A stretch of 64,000 nt of DNA, from the NCBI GenBank assembly GCA_963680875.1, contig OY804578.1:99849689-99913688 (forward strand). Direction: 5' to 3'. The first letter of the stretch is position 1. Each line of letters starts with the position of its first letter. The notes under the pieces are model-generated. The model was not told the DNA's origin. It did not search any database and saw only the letters and a list, made by a program, of their open reading frames with translations. This DNA comes from Bathymodiolus brooksi (lineage: Eukaryota; Mollusca; Bivalvia; Mytilida; Modiolidae). Below are positions 11,236-23,082 of the stretch, piece by piece. Position numbers and translations under genes: made by a program.

Positions 11236-11268
11236 CTGAGATCTGGCTTTATAAGAGGACTACTGTAA

Positions 11269-11574
11269 CTGTTCTTGAACACAGAAACAGTAACTTATTC
11301 ACTATCATGGAAAGACCTACCTGTTCCTTTGACAAGTTTACATTTTGTTCCATATAGGTCATGTTTGTCAGCAGTAGAGGTACATTTGTATACAGGTATA
11401 ATAATAGTATTAAACAATGGTCTTTTCTTTTTCAAGTCTTATTTTCACTGTTGTGTCAATTATAGCAGTTGTCTTGACAACCAAGTGAATACCAACACTC
11501 CTTAAATATAATATTTGTCGATGGTATAACCATAACATGTTCTCCTCAAGTGGGGTGGATCATTGATGCGATCC
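11269..11574. other. Non-coding spacer
   Basis: Nothing recognised. Two short overlapping ORFs (11169-11357 and 11275-11505) partly run over the array and have no protein-like features. Confidence 0.4.
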
Positions 11575-11927
11575 CAGGTCGAGTCTAACAGAAGACTGTA
11601 AAAACTAGAGAAAGTTTATCTGGTGATCACAGATACCCCCACATTAAAGGTTGAAAAGATTTGGTTGAGTCTTACCTTAAATATCATCCGGAAACCTAGA
11701 AAGTCCCTATTTTCTAAGAGTAAAAGGGCCATAACTCATGAACGGTAAATGTGAAATACATGGTAATCAATCTCAACCTGTATTTTATGGTACACAGCAA
11801 TGTGTGAACGTTTGAAAAGATTTGGTTGAGCGGTACTTTAATTATTATCCGGAAACCAAAAGTGTGACGGACTGACATGAGGATCCCTATATATACCCCT
11901 GACTCTCGTCGAGCGGGGGTATAAAAA
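11575..11927 (+). mobile_element. Decayed element ending in GAGCGGGGGTATA
   Basis: The right end is ATATATACCCCTGACTCTCG followed by GAGCGGGGGTATA, a small imperfect hairpin (TATACCCC.GCTC type). Inside, the phrase GAAAAGATTTGGTTGAG occurs twice (about 11653 and 11815), each followed by ATCCGGAAACC, so there is an internal duplication of about 160 bp. From memory, mollusc sequences contain dispersed elements with this kind of end. No coding region. Confidence 0.5.
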
Positions 11928-14900
11928 TTGCTTATTGCTATTTTGCTTAACATGGAGTATCAAGGAGGAAAAGTGTCAGAGTGAAGTGACATGTTTACCT
12001 ATCATTGTTGTTTTAGTGAGCTATCACAACTTAAATCCAGCTAAGTCTGTTGGTCTACAACAAAACAGACATCATCATCAAAAAGCAATTTGCTCTTGCC
12101 ATAAAATGGCTCACTTTGCATTGAACACTCCATCATACTCAAGGTGAGCATGCTAACCATATACCACAAGGATTTTTAGCTTAGGACAGGAGAATGTTAA
12201 AAATTCAACTGATTTTCTTCACAAACGTCTTTATTTGCAAATTTCAGAACAAACTTTCTTTGGAAGAATCAGAAAATCAGCCTAAGAAAGTATATCTAAC
12301 CAACCACACACTTGTGACTTGACAATATTTACATTACAGCAATTAATCCAACAAGTATTTTAAACAAATATCTTAAAGCGAACAAATAAAAATAACCAAC
12401 ACAATTCTAGCAATATCCTGATGAAGACAATGCAAATTTAATTCTCTTAATTGTTGTATGATGTCTGCAAGTTGACACTGACGATATTATTGAAAATAAA
12501 ATGGCACTCAATCTTTGTATGCATTAGGGAAATTTCATCCCAAACACAATAAAATTAAAGCTGTTGAAGTAGAGAAACCCATTTGTCGATATTTGAAATG
12601 TAATGAAAAAATATTTTTTTACATGTTATCTCCCTCATGATCATGACTGCATTAGCTGCTCAGTGTGCATCAGGATCTTAACTATATTGCAGCATGTCTG
12701 GATCAGTTAAAACACACCAGACACATTGATCTTCAATCCCAGACAACTATTTTAAATTATATAATTAATGAAGAAATGCTGCAACGGAAGCATTTTATTA
12801 ATTATACTTCTTTGTCATCTCCTGTAAGTCTATGTACACAGGGTTGTCAGTCACAAAGGAAGTCGGTTGTCAAGTCTGCGAATTGAATCAGACCAATGAA
12901 GAAGATGAGATTGAAAAAACGCTTTTATAATCGTGTCTACAATAAAACATTTCTAATGTAAAAACAATGTTTAGTCTTAAATTACACAATGTAAAGTATA
13001 TCTACAAATGAACTGAAAGATAGAAAATTTAATGCACTGAAGTTTAACAATGTCCGTCTTTTTCAACCAAAGGTTCAGCTTAGTACTATTAACCAACCAA
13101 CTTCAAGACACGTCTTCTAGATATCTTTTTTTGTTTAAAAGAGGTGGAAAGATCTACCCAGGCCAAGCTTGACCTATGCTAAACCAGTACTTATTTAAAG
13201 ATTTTAATAAATGAAAATATTTCTCACAGTTTGACCTAATTTGCATAAAATGGAAAATCTTTAATTAAAAAAAACTCATTGCTTGCTTAAATTTCAGCTT
13301 ATGCTTAATATGCATAATGAAGATTTTTTTTTTTTTTTTTTCAGAAATGGAGATCATCTTGGAAGGACAATTGGGCAATCTTGAATGGAGAATTGGCCAG
13401 ATTGCATTTGGAACAAGATGGCCCGAGTCAAAACCCAAACAAAATTTACTGTGTGGGGTCACATTATTCCCTTGAACCCTCCACATGCGAGTGCATGCTC
13501 AAATTCCAGGACCCAGATTTTCACCAGCTTCTGTTATTGTAATTCCAGCACTTGGGAAGTTTGAGGTTAGCCAAATAAGTGGCTTATGTTATGGTTGGTT
13601 ACATTGCCCACACATTACCATTTAACTTTTTTATTTTTAAATTGGCCTAAGAAATATCTGACAAGATATGTGTCTAAATAATTTGAAAAAAGTAGGTCTT
13701 ATTTGCATAATCTGCAAATCTGACAAAAGAAAAACAAATAACTGTTATACTGTAAAAAGTTCAAAAAGTGAATCCTGAGGACAAACATCTTTATATAGAC
13801 AGTCACATTACACAAAATCCAAATCTAAAGAAGTGTATATCCTTGCTGTAAAATTGAGTCCAGCAATAAATACTACAAGGCATTTATTTAAAAGTTTATA
13901 AAAATTACAAATTTTCATTAAGTTTTGTACCACAAATCATCGTGATGATTTATTAAGTAGGGATTTTAAGATAAGAGAGCTGCCATGACATATGTAGAAC
14001 ATGTTCAATATGCACCAAGGAATCTATATGTCTGTCTACATGAATAAAGATACCACAGTCCTCCCCCACAAATTTAAATTCAATTGGAAAGAAATTTAAT
14101 TGTAAAAGTCTGTTAAACAAACTGTTATCCTAGCAACCGTCTAAGTCAACTTTTATCTATGACAGGTAATGGGAAATCTTTAGACCAATAAAAAATAGAT
14201 TTATTAAAAAAAAAAATGATTTTTTTTAAAAAAAATGCAACGCAACAAAAGTTTTATTGACTGAAAATAAAATCCATAAATAGCATAAGATAGCTGCAAT
14301 ATATGCCCCTAAAATTATATAATGGTATATGATCAAATACAACAAGCTTAATAATGTTGGTTAATTAATGGCAACTCTCAGGTCATGGAACTCGTTAACC
14401 TCCTACTAACAGGACAAATTACCTCAATAATATTGCAGCAAAAATTACATCTATTTTTAAATGGTACTTTTTCAGACAACAAAGATGGTGGTCACAATAT
14501 AAAATATTAATGCACCTCTTCAGACTTTTACAATATATATTTGATTGGATAACGATCAGCGATAACAACCCGACATAAGGATTCTGTAAATTTTCTGACA
14601 TCTACAATTTCCATCAGACACCTACTCGCAACGACAGCGATGGCGGCTCAGATGGAAGTTAATCTTATTAGAAACAAAATGTCCTGTAATGACACTGGCT
14701 AGACATAGAATAATTATTGATTAGGAGGAAGAATTACCAGGTGTTTTTATACGACGAACAATTACGGCCAATCTCCGGCCAACGGAATGTTGTACCAATC
14801 TTTGGTCAGACGATGTCTATGGTTAATAAATTGGTCTCAGATATGAATACTAAATAGTTACCCGGTCTTTATCATGTTAATTACAGATAATAAATATAAT

Positions 14901-15284
14901 TGATTGATTTTATATTGCTATTTTTTCATTTTCTTTTCATGTTTTATTCGTTTTATTTAAAGTAGATGAAAGGGGAGCACCTGGTGCAACTTGTAACAGC
15001 TTCGTCATTTGTCGATTTGGGAAATTAAACATCAAGGTAGTTTCTAATAAAAAAAAATTGTAGGTATTTCACTTTTCGTCTGTTTATATAGAGATATATA
15101 GATTTATACATTTTTATCTACCAATTAAGTTTTCAAGATTTTTTTTTCCAATTTCACTAAAAATCCAAAAAGTGATGCAAAGAGTATGAAAATTGATGGC
15201 AAAAATGATTGATTCCAATATCTTTATATCTAAAACATTAAAAATACCAAGGACCTTTCCCAAATGTTGTATGCTAATAAAAAC
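11928..15284. other. AT-rich non-coding DNA
   Basis: No gene or recognisable repeat over 3.3 kb apart from the promoter-like stretch at 14700-14810. The 70-73 codon ORFs here lack domain features. A T-run lies at 13325-13342 and A/T runs at 14205-14235. Confidence 0.5.
14718..14810 (-). promoter_or_regulatory. Promoter-like TATA and CCAAT cluster (weak)
   Basis: On the minus strand TATAAAAA (14744-14751) is preceded by two ATTGG boxes and one TTGGC box within 60 bases (14769-14808), an arrangement typical of animal RNA polymerase II promoters. Transcription would start near 14718. The first long-enough frame downstream is only 60 codons (14601-14419) and is not recognisable. This could be chance in AT-rich DNA. 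On the plus strand a 20-codon frame (14640-14702) starts ATGGCGGCTCAGATGG and is equally unsupported. Confidence 0.2.
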
Positions 15285-15635
15285 AAACTAGAGGCTCCCA
15301 GGGGTTTGTAATCTGTAACTGCTTACCTAATTTTCAATTTGACTTCTAAATTTCATAGAAAAATTTCAACTGTTTCTTTTTGACAGCTAATGAAATTCCA
15401 CTTGTAATAATGGCAGCCAATTCTGAGCTCATTTTGATTTACAATCAAGCAGTAATAAGCTATTCCAGAAATTTCTATTTTTAGCAAGTGGACACAGTTT
15501 TTGAAAGGGAATCATCCCAGCCAAGTTTGATTGAATTTGGTTCAGTGGGTTCTGAAGGGAAGATTTAAAAGAGGAAACGCAGGATGTCGAGTAATGGCAC
15601 AAGCTCACTTGATCTTTGGCCAGGTGAGCTAACAA
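15285..15635 (+). mobile_element. Decayed dispersed element with AGGTGAGCTAA end
   Basis: Carries TTTGAAAGGGAATCATCCCA, TTGAATTTGGTTCAGTGGGT and the end GCTCACTTGATCTTTGGCC followed by AGGTGAGCTAA, which forms a small hairpin (GCTCAC...GTGAGC). Related to 9277-9765. The 108-codon minus-strand ORF at 15429-15755 overlaps it and is a by-product of the repeat. Confidence 0.55.
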
Positions 15636-16790
15636 CAGGTGGTGGGTGCATTGATACGAGCACAGGATTTTAGGCACATTTGAGCCTTGTTTGGAAACAG
15701 GTATAGCTATAAACCTAAAAACTAATCCAAACCTTTTTCCTGTGCCAAGGAACATTGTGTTAAAATTTCATGTTCATGCCATAATAACTACAATGTCATT
15801 TCATAAAAATCAGCAATAACAAATATTAACGCTCGTAATTTTAAGACTTAATATTGAAAAAAATCCAATAAAATCTTCACAACTTCTGACTGCTATGTTA
15901 CACTTTACGGTTAATAGATATCATTTCTTATTGAACATCAATCAAACCAGTTACAATTTTTCACCAGAACATTGCATGCTGTTATGCTTTGCCCAAATAC
16001 ATTTTTCATGTCATTTCATTTCGTACAAGTATCATTTTAGTCATAAATGGAATCATCAAATCAAACTCGCAGACACTATAAAAACTCAAGATGGATATAT
16101 TAGGTGAATAAATCGTGCAACCTATTATTTTCTTCTGTCAGAAATCACTTTGTGAAAATGAAAAAAAATCTTTAGGGATGAATTATCAGAGAGAATTTGT
16201 ATGGAATGGCCAATCAAGGCAAGACCACTCTTAAGTTGCTTTACTGTTACAAATTGGAAACCAACCGATGGAGTTAAATTTTTATTTTTATTTTATCTTC
16301 TCTATATTTGCACCTCATAGTAGACGGAGATATAAAAATAAATAAATAATTCATTCCTATGATTTGTCAACAGAATTGCTTTGAAGACAAAAACTACATC
16401 AAGATAGCATGACTTGTTCTATTTCAATAATGGTTGAAGTCTCAGAAGAATTAAATGCTCTATAAATCTACAACTTCAAACATGATCTTATTGCTGGTAT
16501 TTAGAAGTTTATCAATAACAGCATCTGTATCCAGGTTCTCTCATTCACTACAAATCTTACTTGCAGAAATTCTAAACTATTGTTTTTTTTCTAAAAATAC
16601 AATATCAGCCTGGGTACAATATATCATATGGTCTGGTGATAGCAAAGATGAACAAAATATTACTGAAATTTTAAACTATGAGAGTGACTAAACCAATAAA
16701 TTACAATGAAACATGTCTATAACACTCCATAAAAACAGAATTATGTGTATATGAAACACATGGCTTCATTTAATGTAGAATTTGTTCTCG
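15636..16790. other. AT-rich non-coding DNA, nothing recognised
   Basis: No supported features; the ORFs at 15895-16107 and 16455-16691 have no protein-like signature. Confidence 0.45.
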
Positions 16791-17059
16791 GGTTAGGGTT
16801 ATGGTGTTTTCAGCTATATTGTAATGGTCAGTTTTATTGGGGGAGGAAACCGGAGTACCTGGAGAAAACCACTGACCTGCCGCATATCACTGACATTCTT
16901 TATCACATAATGTTGTATTGAGTACACCTCACCTGAGTGGGATTCGAACTCACAACATTAGTGGTGATAGGGCACCGATTGCATAGGTAATTATAAAACC
17001 ACTGATTGCATAGGTAATTATAAAACCAACTACCATACGATCAAGACCATGATGGTCCC
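16791..17059 (-). mobile_element. Near-full-length tRNA-derived SINE
   Basis: On the minus strand it runs from a tRNA-derived head (ends GATCGTATGGTAGTTGG) through a good B-box GAGTTCGAATCCCAC, the central GTGGTTTTCTCCAGG and the CCAATAAAACTG block to a shortened tail that lacks about 25 bases of the usual AATATTGTTGAAAGTGGC part. A 27-bp piece of the head (ATTGCATAGGTAATTATAAA) is tandemly duplicated. Flanks AATTTGTTCT (left) and AATTTGCTCT (right) are a likely 10-bp target-site duplication with one change. Confidence 0.85.
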
Positions 17060-17089
17060 CAAAATTTGCTCTAAACAGAATCCTGTGTA

Positions 17090-17253
17090 GACAGTGCAAC
17101 CCGTCTAATGCAAATTCTCTATAATGGAATAATGCGTAGACAGTAACACCTGTCTAATGCAAAGCCTCCATAAAAATGGAAATTTGTGAGACAATGAAAC
17201 CACTCTAAAGCAATTCCTTCACAACGGAATCTTGTGTACAGGTTTCACAGTAC
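17090..17253. mobile_element. Inverted-repeat element (family A)
   Basis: Left end GACAGTGCAACCCGTCTAATG, right end TACAGGTTTCACAGTA. Inside, a degenerate unit (ACCTGTCTAATGCAAAGCCT) repeats about three times at roughly 55-60 bp. It is non-coding. Confidence 0.55.
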
Positions 17254-18426
17254 AATTTCTTGAATATGAAAATGGGCTCTATATTTCCAAGGCATTACAT
17301 ACAATCTTACGATCATCCTGGAATCAAACTACACATTTAAAAAGATAAATAGACATATATATTAAAGCTACATGTCTTTGGAACTAAATAAAGCCGAAAT
17401 TATTCTAAAAAAAATAAAAAATAAAAATCTTTTATTCATTAAAACTACAATTCAAGAAATCGTTACTTCATTCACTTGTCAATATCAAAGGCTTCGCTGT
17501 ATATTTATATATATATATCTCATTAATGTGAACCACTGACATTCTTTTCCCTTTCTCAAGATCAACCACACTTAATCAAGACAAGGCATTAACAAAAACG
17601 TAAATATGCACACATTCTTTAATGCATAAATTTTCGTCAGACACAAAAGTTCTGTTTTAACACAAAAAAAAATAATCTTTACAACATCCAAATCACTGGA
17701 GAAACTTATATGCATAAATTTAGTGGGATGAAAATGTCAAAAATGTAAATTATGTGAAATATGTCCAAGTTTTTGTCTTATCAGTTGTCTGACAAACAAA
17801 TGGCCATCTTCCAAATGTCTGTCTTCTGTTAAGGATGTTCACACTTTAGTATAAGACACAAAAAAAATAATATATATATATAGGCCACAGACATGCCGAA
17901 AAACAATTCTTATGTCTAATTAGTATAACCAATAGAGATGAAATATAGGCCAGACATATTGAAAAATCGTTTCCTTTTCTCCAATTAGTATTTCAAGAGA
18001 TCTTGAGCTTATTTAATTAGAAATAAAGATGTGCTGTATTACAAAGGTTTTGTTGTAGCATAGATCAATTTCTGAAAATTTATTTTAAGTAGTAATCAAG
18101 TGAGAACTAAAACTGCTGATCTGGGAGAAAATAGTAAGTTAAATCAATCATCAATTCTACGTCCACTATCTCAGCTATCGGAGAAAAAATATCTATACTT
18201 ACGACAGTATGACTGACTGAAAACATGGATTTGAGAGAGAGAATGTTATAGATCAATGTTTCGGAAGGAAACGGTTAAGTTATCTATGTCTACAAATTCT
18301 AGAGGATAATAAAACAAGTTGCCGTTAGTTTTTATATAAATCGGGGGAAAAGCAAACGACTGCCCATATTATTGGTATTTAACAGATATGAAGAATTTAA
18401 TTTCCGACACATTTTAAGAAGTGAAT
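17254..18426. other. AT-rich non-coding DNA
   Basis: Short TA-rich runs near 17500 and 17870; nothing else recognised. Confidence 0.5.
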
Positions 18427-18500
18427 TTTTGAGTGTTTGTTGTTTAACACCAACTCAACAATTGTTCAGCTATATCTTGGCAACTTTTTGCATTTGTTGC
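18427..18500 (-). mobile_element. Retroelement 3' tail fragment
   Basis: Reads, on the minus strand, GCCAAGATATAGCTGAAC then TTGAGTTGGTGTTAAACAAC. Same tail family as 7735, 35289, 44391 and 58265. The overlapping 60-codon ORF is a shadow of it. Confidence 0.6.
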
Positions 18501-18800
18501 AAATTTCAGTTTGAATACAAATATACATCTAGGTTAACCAGATTTTTCTTTTAACTGACATCATAATAAACTACAATTAAATAAAAAATGGAACAAAATG
18601 ATAGACTATTCCTAAAGAGACAAGACAGACAGCAAATAAAATGCTACAATGTGGACAACAAAAGAGCAAAAACGTAGAAATACATTATGCTTAACAACAA
18701 AAGTTAAGGTGTCATAAGGTGAATACTTTGTCTTTTTGTCACACCCTTTTTCTAGTAAGATGAATGCTTTGTCCACCCCATCACTTTCTCAATAATTGAA

Positions 18801-18844
18801 GGTTAGGGTTATGGTGTTTAATGCCACTTTCAACAATATTTCAG
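18801..18844 (-). mobile_element. Ultra-short SINE 3' end
   Basis: Only the final 44 bases of the SINE (minus strand: CTGAAATATTGTTGAAAGTG then GCATTAAACACCATAACCC) are present. No clear target-site duplication. Confidence 0.6.
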
Positions 18845-19224
18845 AAAAAAAAAGTAAAACAGAATAAAATACTGCAATTTTCAATTATTTCTTATTTATT
18901 ATCAAATAAGATCAAATAAACAAGGCTAAAGATTGATGGTAGTATAGGTTTGTTATTTCAATACAACATGACCCAAGGTTCTGCACTCTGCTAATCATAT
19001 ATATGCATACAAAAAGTGCATACACTTGTACCCAAATTATGTATACAAAATACCAACTTTGCTAAATGGCTTGTACAGATAATCAGTAATCATTATTTGA
19101 TATTCTATATGTGTGGGTAGTTTGTTTAGACTAATGAAATATACATTATTCAAGACTCTTAAATACTGCCAATCAGCAATATTTTCAATCTTTTTTTCAC
19201 AAATGAAAAATATATAGTTCATTC
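18845..19224. other. AT-rich non-coding DNA
   Basis: Nothing recognised. Confidence 0.4.
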
Positions 19225-19345
19225 TCAATAAAAACGTAGATATCAAATTTAGTGCAGACGGACGTGTTTCTCTAATAACCTTCATCAGGTACGCTCAAAA
19301 TCGAAAGATTTGAAAGTCAAATAATTTCAAGTTTTAATCGGCTAA
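19225..19345 (+). repeat. Dispersed repeat copy (GATATCTACGTTTTTATT type)
   Basis: Contains AAAACGTAGATATCAAATTT, then CTAATAACCTTCATCAGGTA and CGCTCAAAATCGAAAG. The first block matches the minus strand of 6140-6222 and the CATCAGGTACGCTCAA block recurs at 60988-61090. The overlapping minus-strand ORF (19037-19285) contains PSALNLISTFLL; 60893-61093 encodes a comparable PLNYISTFLL. A decayed coding element is therefore possible, but I cannot place the protein. Confidence 0.5.
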
Positions 19346-19773
19346 GGTCACCCATGGATGGAGGAGAACCTTAGATTTATAAATAATGTATTTTATTACA
19401 TTATTTAGGAACTGTAAATTTCAGTAATAAATATTTCTAATAAACCATGTCAGTGCTTAAGCACTGTACACTTTTTCAAGTATACATACATAATTCATTA
19501 CTATTCAATGTCACATTAAAAAAAAATATCATTTATTTTTAAGAATATACACACATAACATTTAAATGTACTTTAGTATTTGACAGATGATCTTGATTAA
19601 GTTCTGATTACTGAATTAAATATTAATTAAATAGCTGCTTGACAAATGGTATGAGGCCATCCTAAATGGTGTACTCCCTACATTATCTAGGTGAACGAAG
19701 AACACCATTAAAAGTACTCTATGCTTTCATAAGTTCTTATTTTTTGCATCAGATTTTTAGATGGAATTTTTTT

Positions 19774-20031
19774 TATGGTGGTTTATGTCTAACGCAACTT
19801 TCAACAGTATTTCAGTTATATCGTGGCTGTCAGTTTCATTGGTGGAGGAAACCGGAGTACCTGGAGAAAACCACCGACCTGCCACAAGTCACTGACAAAC
19901 TTTATCACATAATGTTGTATTGAGTACACCTCGCCTGAGTGGAATTAGATCTCACAACGTTAGTGGTGATAGGCACTGATTGCATAGGTAGTTATAAATC
20001 CAACTACCATACGATCATGACCATGATGGCC
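19774..20031 (-). mobile_element. Near-full-length tRNA-derived SINE
   Basis: Covers the whole element on the minus strand: head (GCCATCATGGTCATGATCG, then CAATCAGTGCCTATCACC), B-box region GAGATCTAATTCCAC (degraded from GTTCGAATCCC), centre CTCCAGGTACTCCGGTTTCC and tail ATACTGTTGAAAGTTGCGTT. No clear target-site duplication. The plus-strand 85-codon ORF (19666-19923) is the reverse reading of this SINE. Confidence 0.85.
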
Positions 20032-20358
20032 GATTGTAAAATATATACAATATCTATATTTCATTAAGAACCAATGAAAACCATGACTCCTTAAATTTTT
20101 ATAATGAAATTCAAGACTTTCAGCGCAATTAGTGAAATCTTTCTTTTCTTTTCTTCAGGAAATTAGTGGCTTTTTGTTATCTTCTAGACAACTGCTTCCT
20201 CGGCAGACAACTTACTTATATACATAATGGATACAAGTACTTAAAAAAAACAACAACAAATTATTGCAAATTGTCAACTATCTTCTGTCTTTTGAACTCA
20301 AATGTGGACATAAAAAATATGTTGACATTTAAAATCGACTGATCGTGGAACGTGACCA

Positions 20359-20414
20359 GAAGTAAAAGTATATCTTGTTGACAAAGAAGTAAAAGTGTAT
20401 CTTGATGACAAAGA
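20359..20414. repeat. 27-bp tandem duplication
   Basis: Two copies of AGAAGTAAAAGTxTATCTTG followed by TTGACAAAG / ATGACAAAG. Confidence 0.8.
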
Positions 20415-20599
20415 CAAACTAACAATGGATGATAATTTGACACCAATCAAATGTTTTTTTACTTCTTACAAGATATAATCACATTCTCATTCAAAAAAAT
20501 TAGAATTGTTTATGAATACAGCTGCACACGATTAAAAATCTTCTTTTTTTTTAAAGCTAGTATGCATTAGCATAGGTATCAAAATCATCAAGAACATAG

Positions 20600-20775
20600 T
20601 ACAGTCTAACCTGTATTAAGAGGTAACCTTTGGAACACAGAAAAAGTGGCCTTATAAGACAGGTGACAAGAGGTTCAATTCATATGAAATTTTCTATGAC
20701 AGGACAAGAAAAATGTGACCTTCCAATACAGGTGACTGCTTAATAGAGGTGATCACATGGGCAGGTTTGACTGTA
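20600..20775. mobile_element. Inverted-repeat element (family B)
   Basis: Left end TACAGTCTAACCTGTATTA, right end GGGCAGGTTTGACTGTA, inverted repeats of each other. The body (GGTTCAATTCATATGAAATT; TCCAATACAGGTGACTGC) is the reverse complement of the copy at 4732-4896. Confidence 0.7.
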
Positions 20776-21040
20776 TTATGAAAAGTGATCTCCACAGTTC
20801 TAACAATATCATAAAACGTTCAACTACCTCTCACCTCAAATCATTGAACACAAAAAGAACATAACATAAACTACAGTACATGCATGTTTTGATGTCAAAA
20901 AGGGCAATCACCTCTTCAAGAATGGTCCCATCAAAATGCTGTATAGATATGCCATTCTCCTTAAGGTAATTAGCAAGCATGTCAAGTTTTACAGAATTCT
21001 CTTTTAAAATGTAGGACGAGTTGTGTGTACAAACTTTTGT
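20776..21040. other. Non-coding spacer
   Basis: Nothing recognised. Confidence 0.4.
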
Positions 21041-21110
21041 TACAGACAGACAGATGGATGGAGAGGACTAAAACAATATGTATCACCCAGAAGGTGGAGA
21101 CAGGGTTCAC
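21041..21110 (+). mobile_element. Possible decayed end of the TATGTCTCC element family
   Basis: ACAGACAGACAGATGG, then GGACTAAAACAATATGTATC and ACCCAGAAGGTGGAGACA parallels the right end of the element at 55697-56742 (GGACAGGACAAAAACAATATG, TCTCC...GGAGACATA), with several changes. Confidence 0.35.
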
Positions 21111-22630
21111 AAAATTGCATAGGTGTTTGGTGGTCCTAGTGAAAAAAATGTCAGACCTCATTAATTTTCTAATGCAAAATACCAATCTTGTGTCTGTCTT
21201 GAGCAAAATCTGCCCAAATTTTGCTGGTCATGTCTGACAGGACTGAAAAATTTGGCAAACTCTGGTGGGAGACATATTGATTTACCCACAAGTCCATGCT
21301 AACTTGAGGTTATTTTTAAATTTCACTAATCTTTTGCTGAATGTGAATATATTACTTTTTGCATTTGAATAAATTGAAGTTATCTTATCTCCAAGTGTCT
21401 ACATAGTCTCTAGTGCTTTCTTTATAAAAGAAAAATATCACATTTAAATCCTATATTGAAAACGGAAGTCTTAAGGATAATTTGATTTAATAGAATAAAA
21501 AAGCAATATTTTCAGTCTGATACACCAGACCGACTGATACAAAAATCTGGAATACTACTTATATATCCTAATTTACCCAACAACCATGCAAGCCATGGCA
21601 CATGGTAGTAAATGAAATATCTGTCCAATTTCTACCTGAATGAATTGTATCAAAGGTCTTGCACCGATAATTCTCTCCTGCTAAATCATATTAAAATCTG
21701 ATTTATTAAAGGGCAAAATCATAAATTTTTGTTACCCATAAAAACTATCAGATATGATTGATGTAACTTATAAATGTTATGAAATGTACGTGCATCAGGG
21801 AAAAAAGGTGCAACTGCTCGTGTTTTGAAATCAATCAAGAAATGGATGCCATCTTATTAATTATCGGCATTGATTACGGAGTTTGCCTAATTGTCATTAA
21901 ATCAGTACAACAATGCACTTATTTCTTATTTTCTGTGAATCTGCTGTTAGTCTGCGTTAATTACGGACAAAGAACCATGCAAGTTTGCAGTTAATAAGTG
22001 ACCAAATACAAATTATTCGTTTTTACCTGTCACAAGTAAGGTCAGTTGCATACGGAGAAAGCGAGGTCAAATTATTTGCTTGCAAGGAAATAACAAATCG
22101 ATGGTAATTTTCGTTCTCAAAAAGCGAAAATTGGTACGATAAGCTGTTTATTATGAAATATTTACCTTTATTTCATCATTTTAAAGCTATTTACCAATTT
22201 CCAAAACATATACCGGGTAATTTTTTTGGTCAAAATCGTAGCTAATGCCTCTTTAAATGTTCAAATTATTGCATAAACAATGTGTAATTTGCAAAATCTG
22301 TGATTCTTTTTTGAAATGAAAAAAAAGAGGTTTATATAAAATAAAAAATAAAATAATACAGAGTTCATTGAGTTAAGGTGAAGGGCGATTGTTCCTTTTC
22401 TTGATATTGGTGGAACTGGTGACCATTACTGTATTAAGGTCTTATTATAAATTAACTAGTTATTGTACAAAAATGAAATTATGACAAATATAGAGCTGTA
22501 TGGACTTCTTTGCTATATCCTCCCTCCTCCTTCCATTTTGGAAAAATTGGGGCAAAGAAAACAAAGCCACACTAACATAACTAATAAATAAAACAAAATC
22601 GTGATCTGCCATCTTGCAACAATACAAGAA
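21111..22630. other. AT-rich non-coding DNA, nothing recognised
   Basis: The short ORFs (21025-21237, 21779-21994) show no domains. A weak minus-strand splice-like pair at 22027-22078 is recorded under rejected items. Confidence 0.45.
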
Positions 22631-22729
22631 GCCAGAATGAATGGTTACAAAGCTTAGAGAATGTTTGATTGAGACATTAGCCAGAATAAACGGCTACAAC
22701 AAAGCTTAGAGAATGTTTGATTGAGAAAT
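22631..22729. repeat. 49-bp tandem duplication
   Basis: Two copies starting GCCAGAATxAA and sharing AAAGCTTAGAGAATGTTTGA; the second copy has a 3-bp insertion. Confidence 0.85.
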
Positions 22730-22930
22730 TGATGGACAAATTGATCATAGTATTACGGCCAAACTTAAAGCGACACAAAAACGGTTTAATCAATCAGGTT
22801 ACATTCTTCTCTGGTCGCGACAAGAGTGGTTCATTTCATCAACGCTCGCACTGGAAGAGGATATCGTAATTTGATTATGGAAATTGTTTTTTACTTTCCT
22901 TCGTAAGGTCAAGCAACGTCAGCAAAAAAA

Positions 22931-23082
22931 AAGCCAGACAGAGACAGAGACATATTTGCCGTTTTATTTAGAATATCAGTACAATATATATTATATACAA
23001 AAAAGAATGCCAGACCAAGACACGAGACATTTTTGTCATTTTATTTAGAATCGGTACAATGTACATTATATATTGATTACCA
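22931..23082. repeat. Tandem duplication, period about 77 bp
   Basis: Two diverged copies beginning GCCAGAC.. and sharing GACAT.TTTG followed by TTTTATTTAGAAT and GTACAAT.TA.ATTATATA. Confidence 0.8.

Larger units (their letters stand above)
9225..11268. mobile_element. Inverted-repeat element (family C) with expanded core
   Basis: Left end CACAGTAAGTCCTCCCTCTTAT and right end ATAAGAGGACTACTGTA are imperfect inverted repeats about 2 kb apart. The left flank (ATAAGGTCACCCATTCTGCTATGA) and the start of the array (AAAAGTGGCC) are contiguous in the relative at 1251-1440 (reverse complement), which lacks both insertions. This copy therefore gained a nested element (about 9277-9765) and a 24-copy array of its own 60-bp interior (9768-11235). 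I see no coding region. Confidence 0.65.

Noticed and set aside
15429..15755. 108-codon minus-strand ORF
   Set aside because: Overlaps a decayed dispersed element; no recognisable domain.
22027..22078. 52-nt minus-strand exon-like segment (reads NNLTSLSPYATDLTCD)
   Set aside because: The donor GTAAAA is weak and the acceptor is AAG with a modest pyrimidine tract; only one frame is open.
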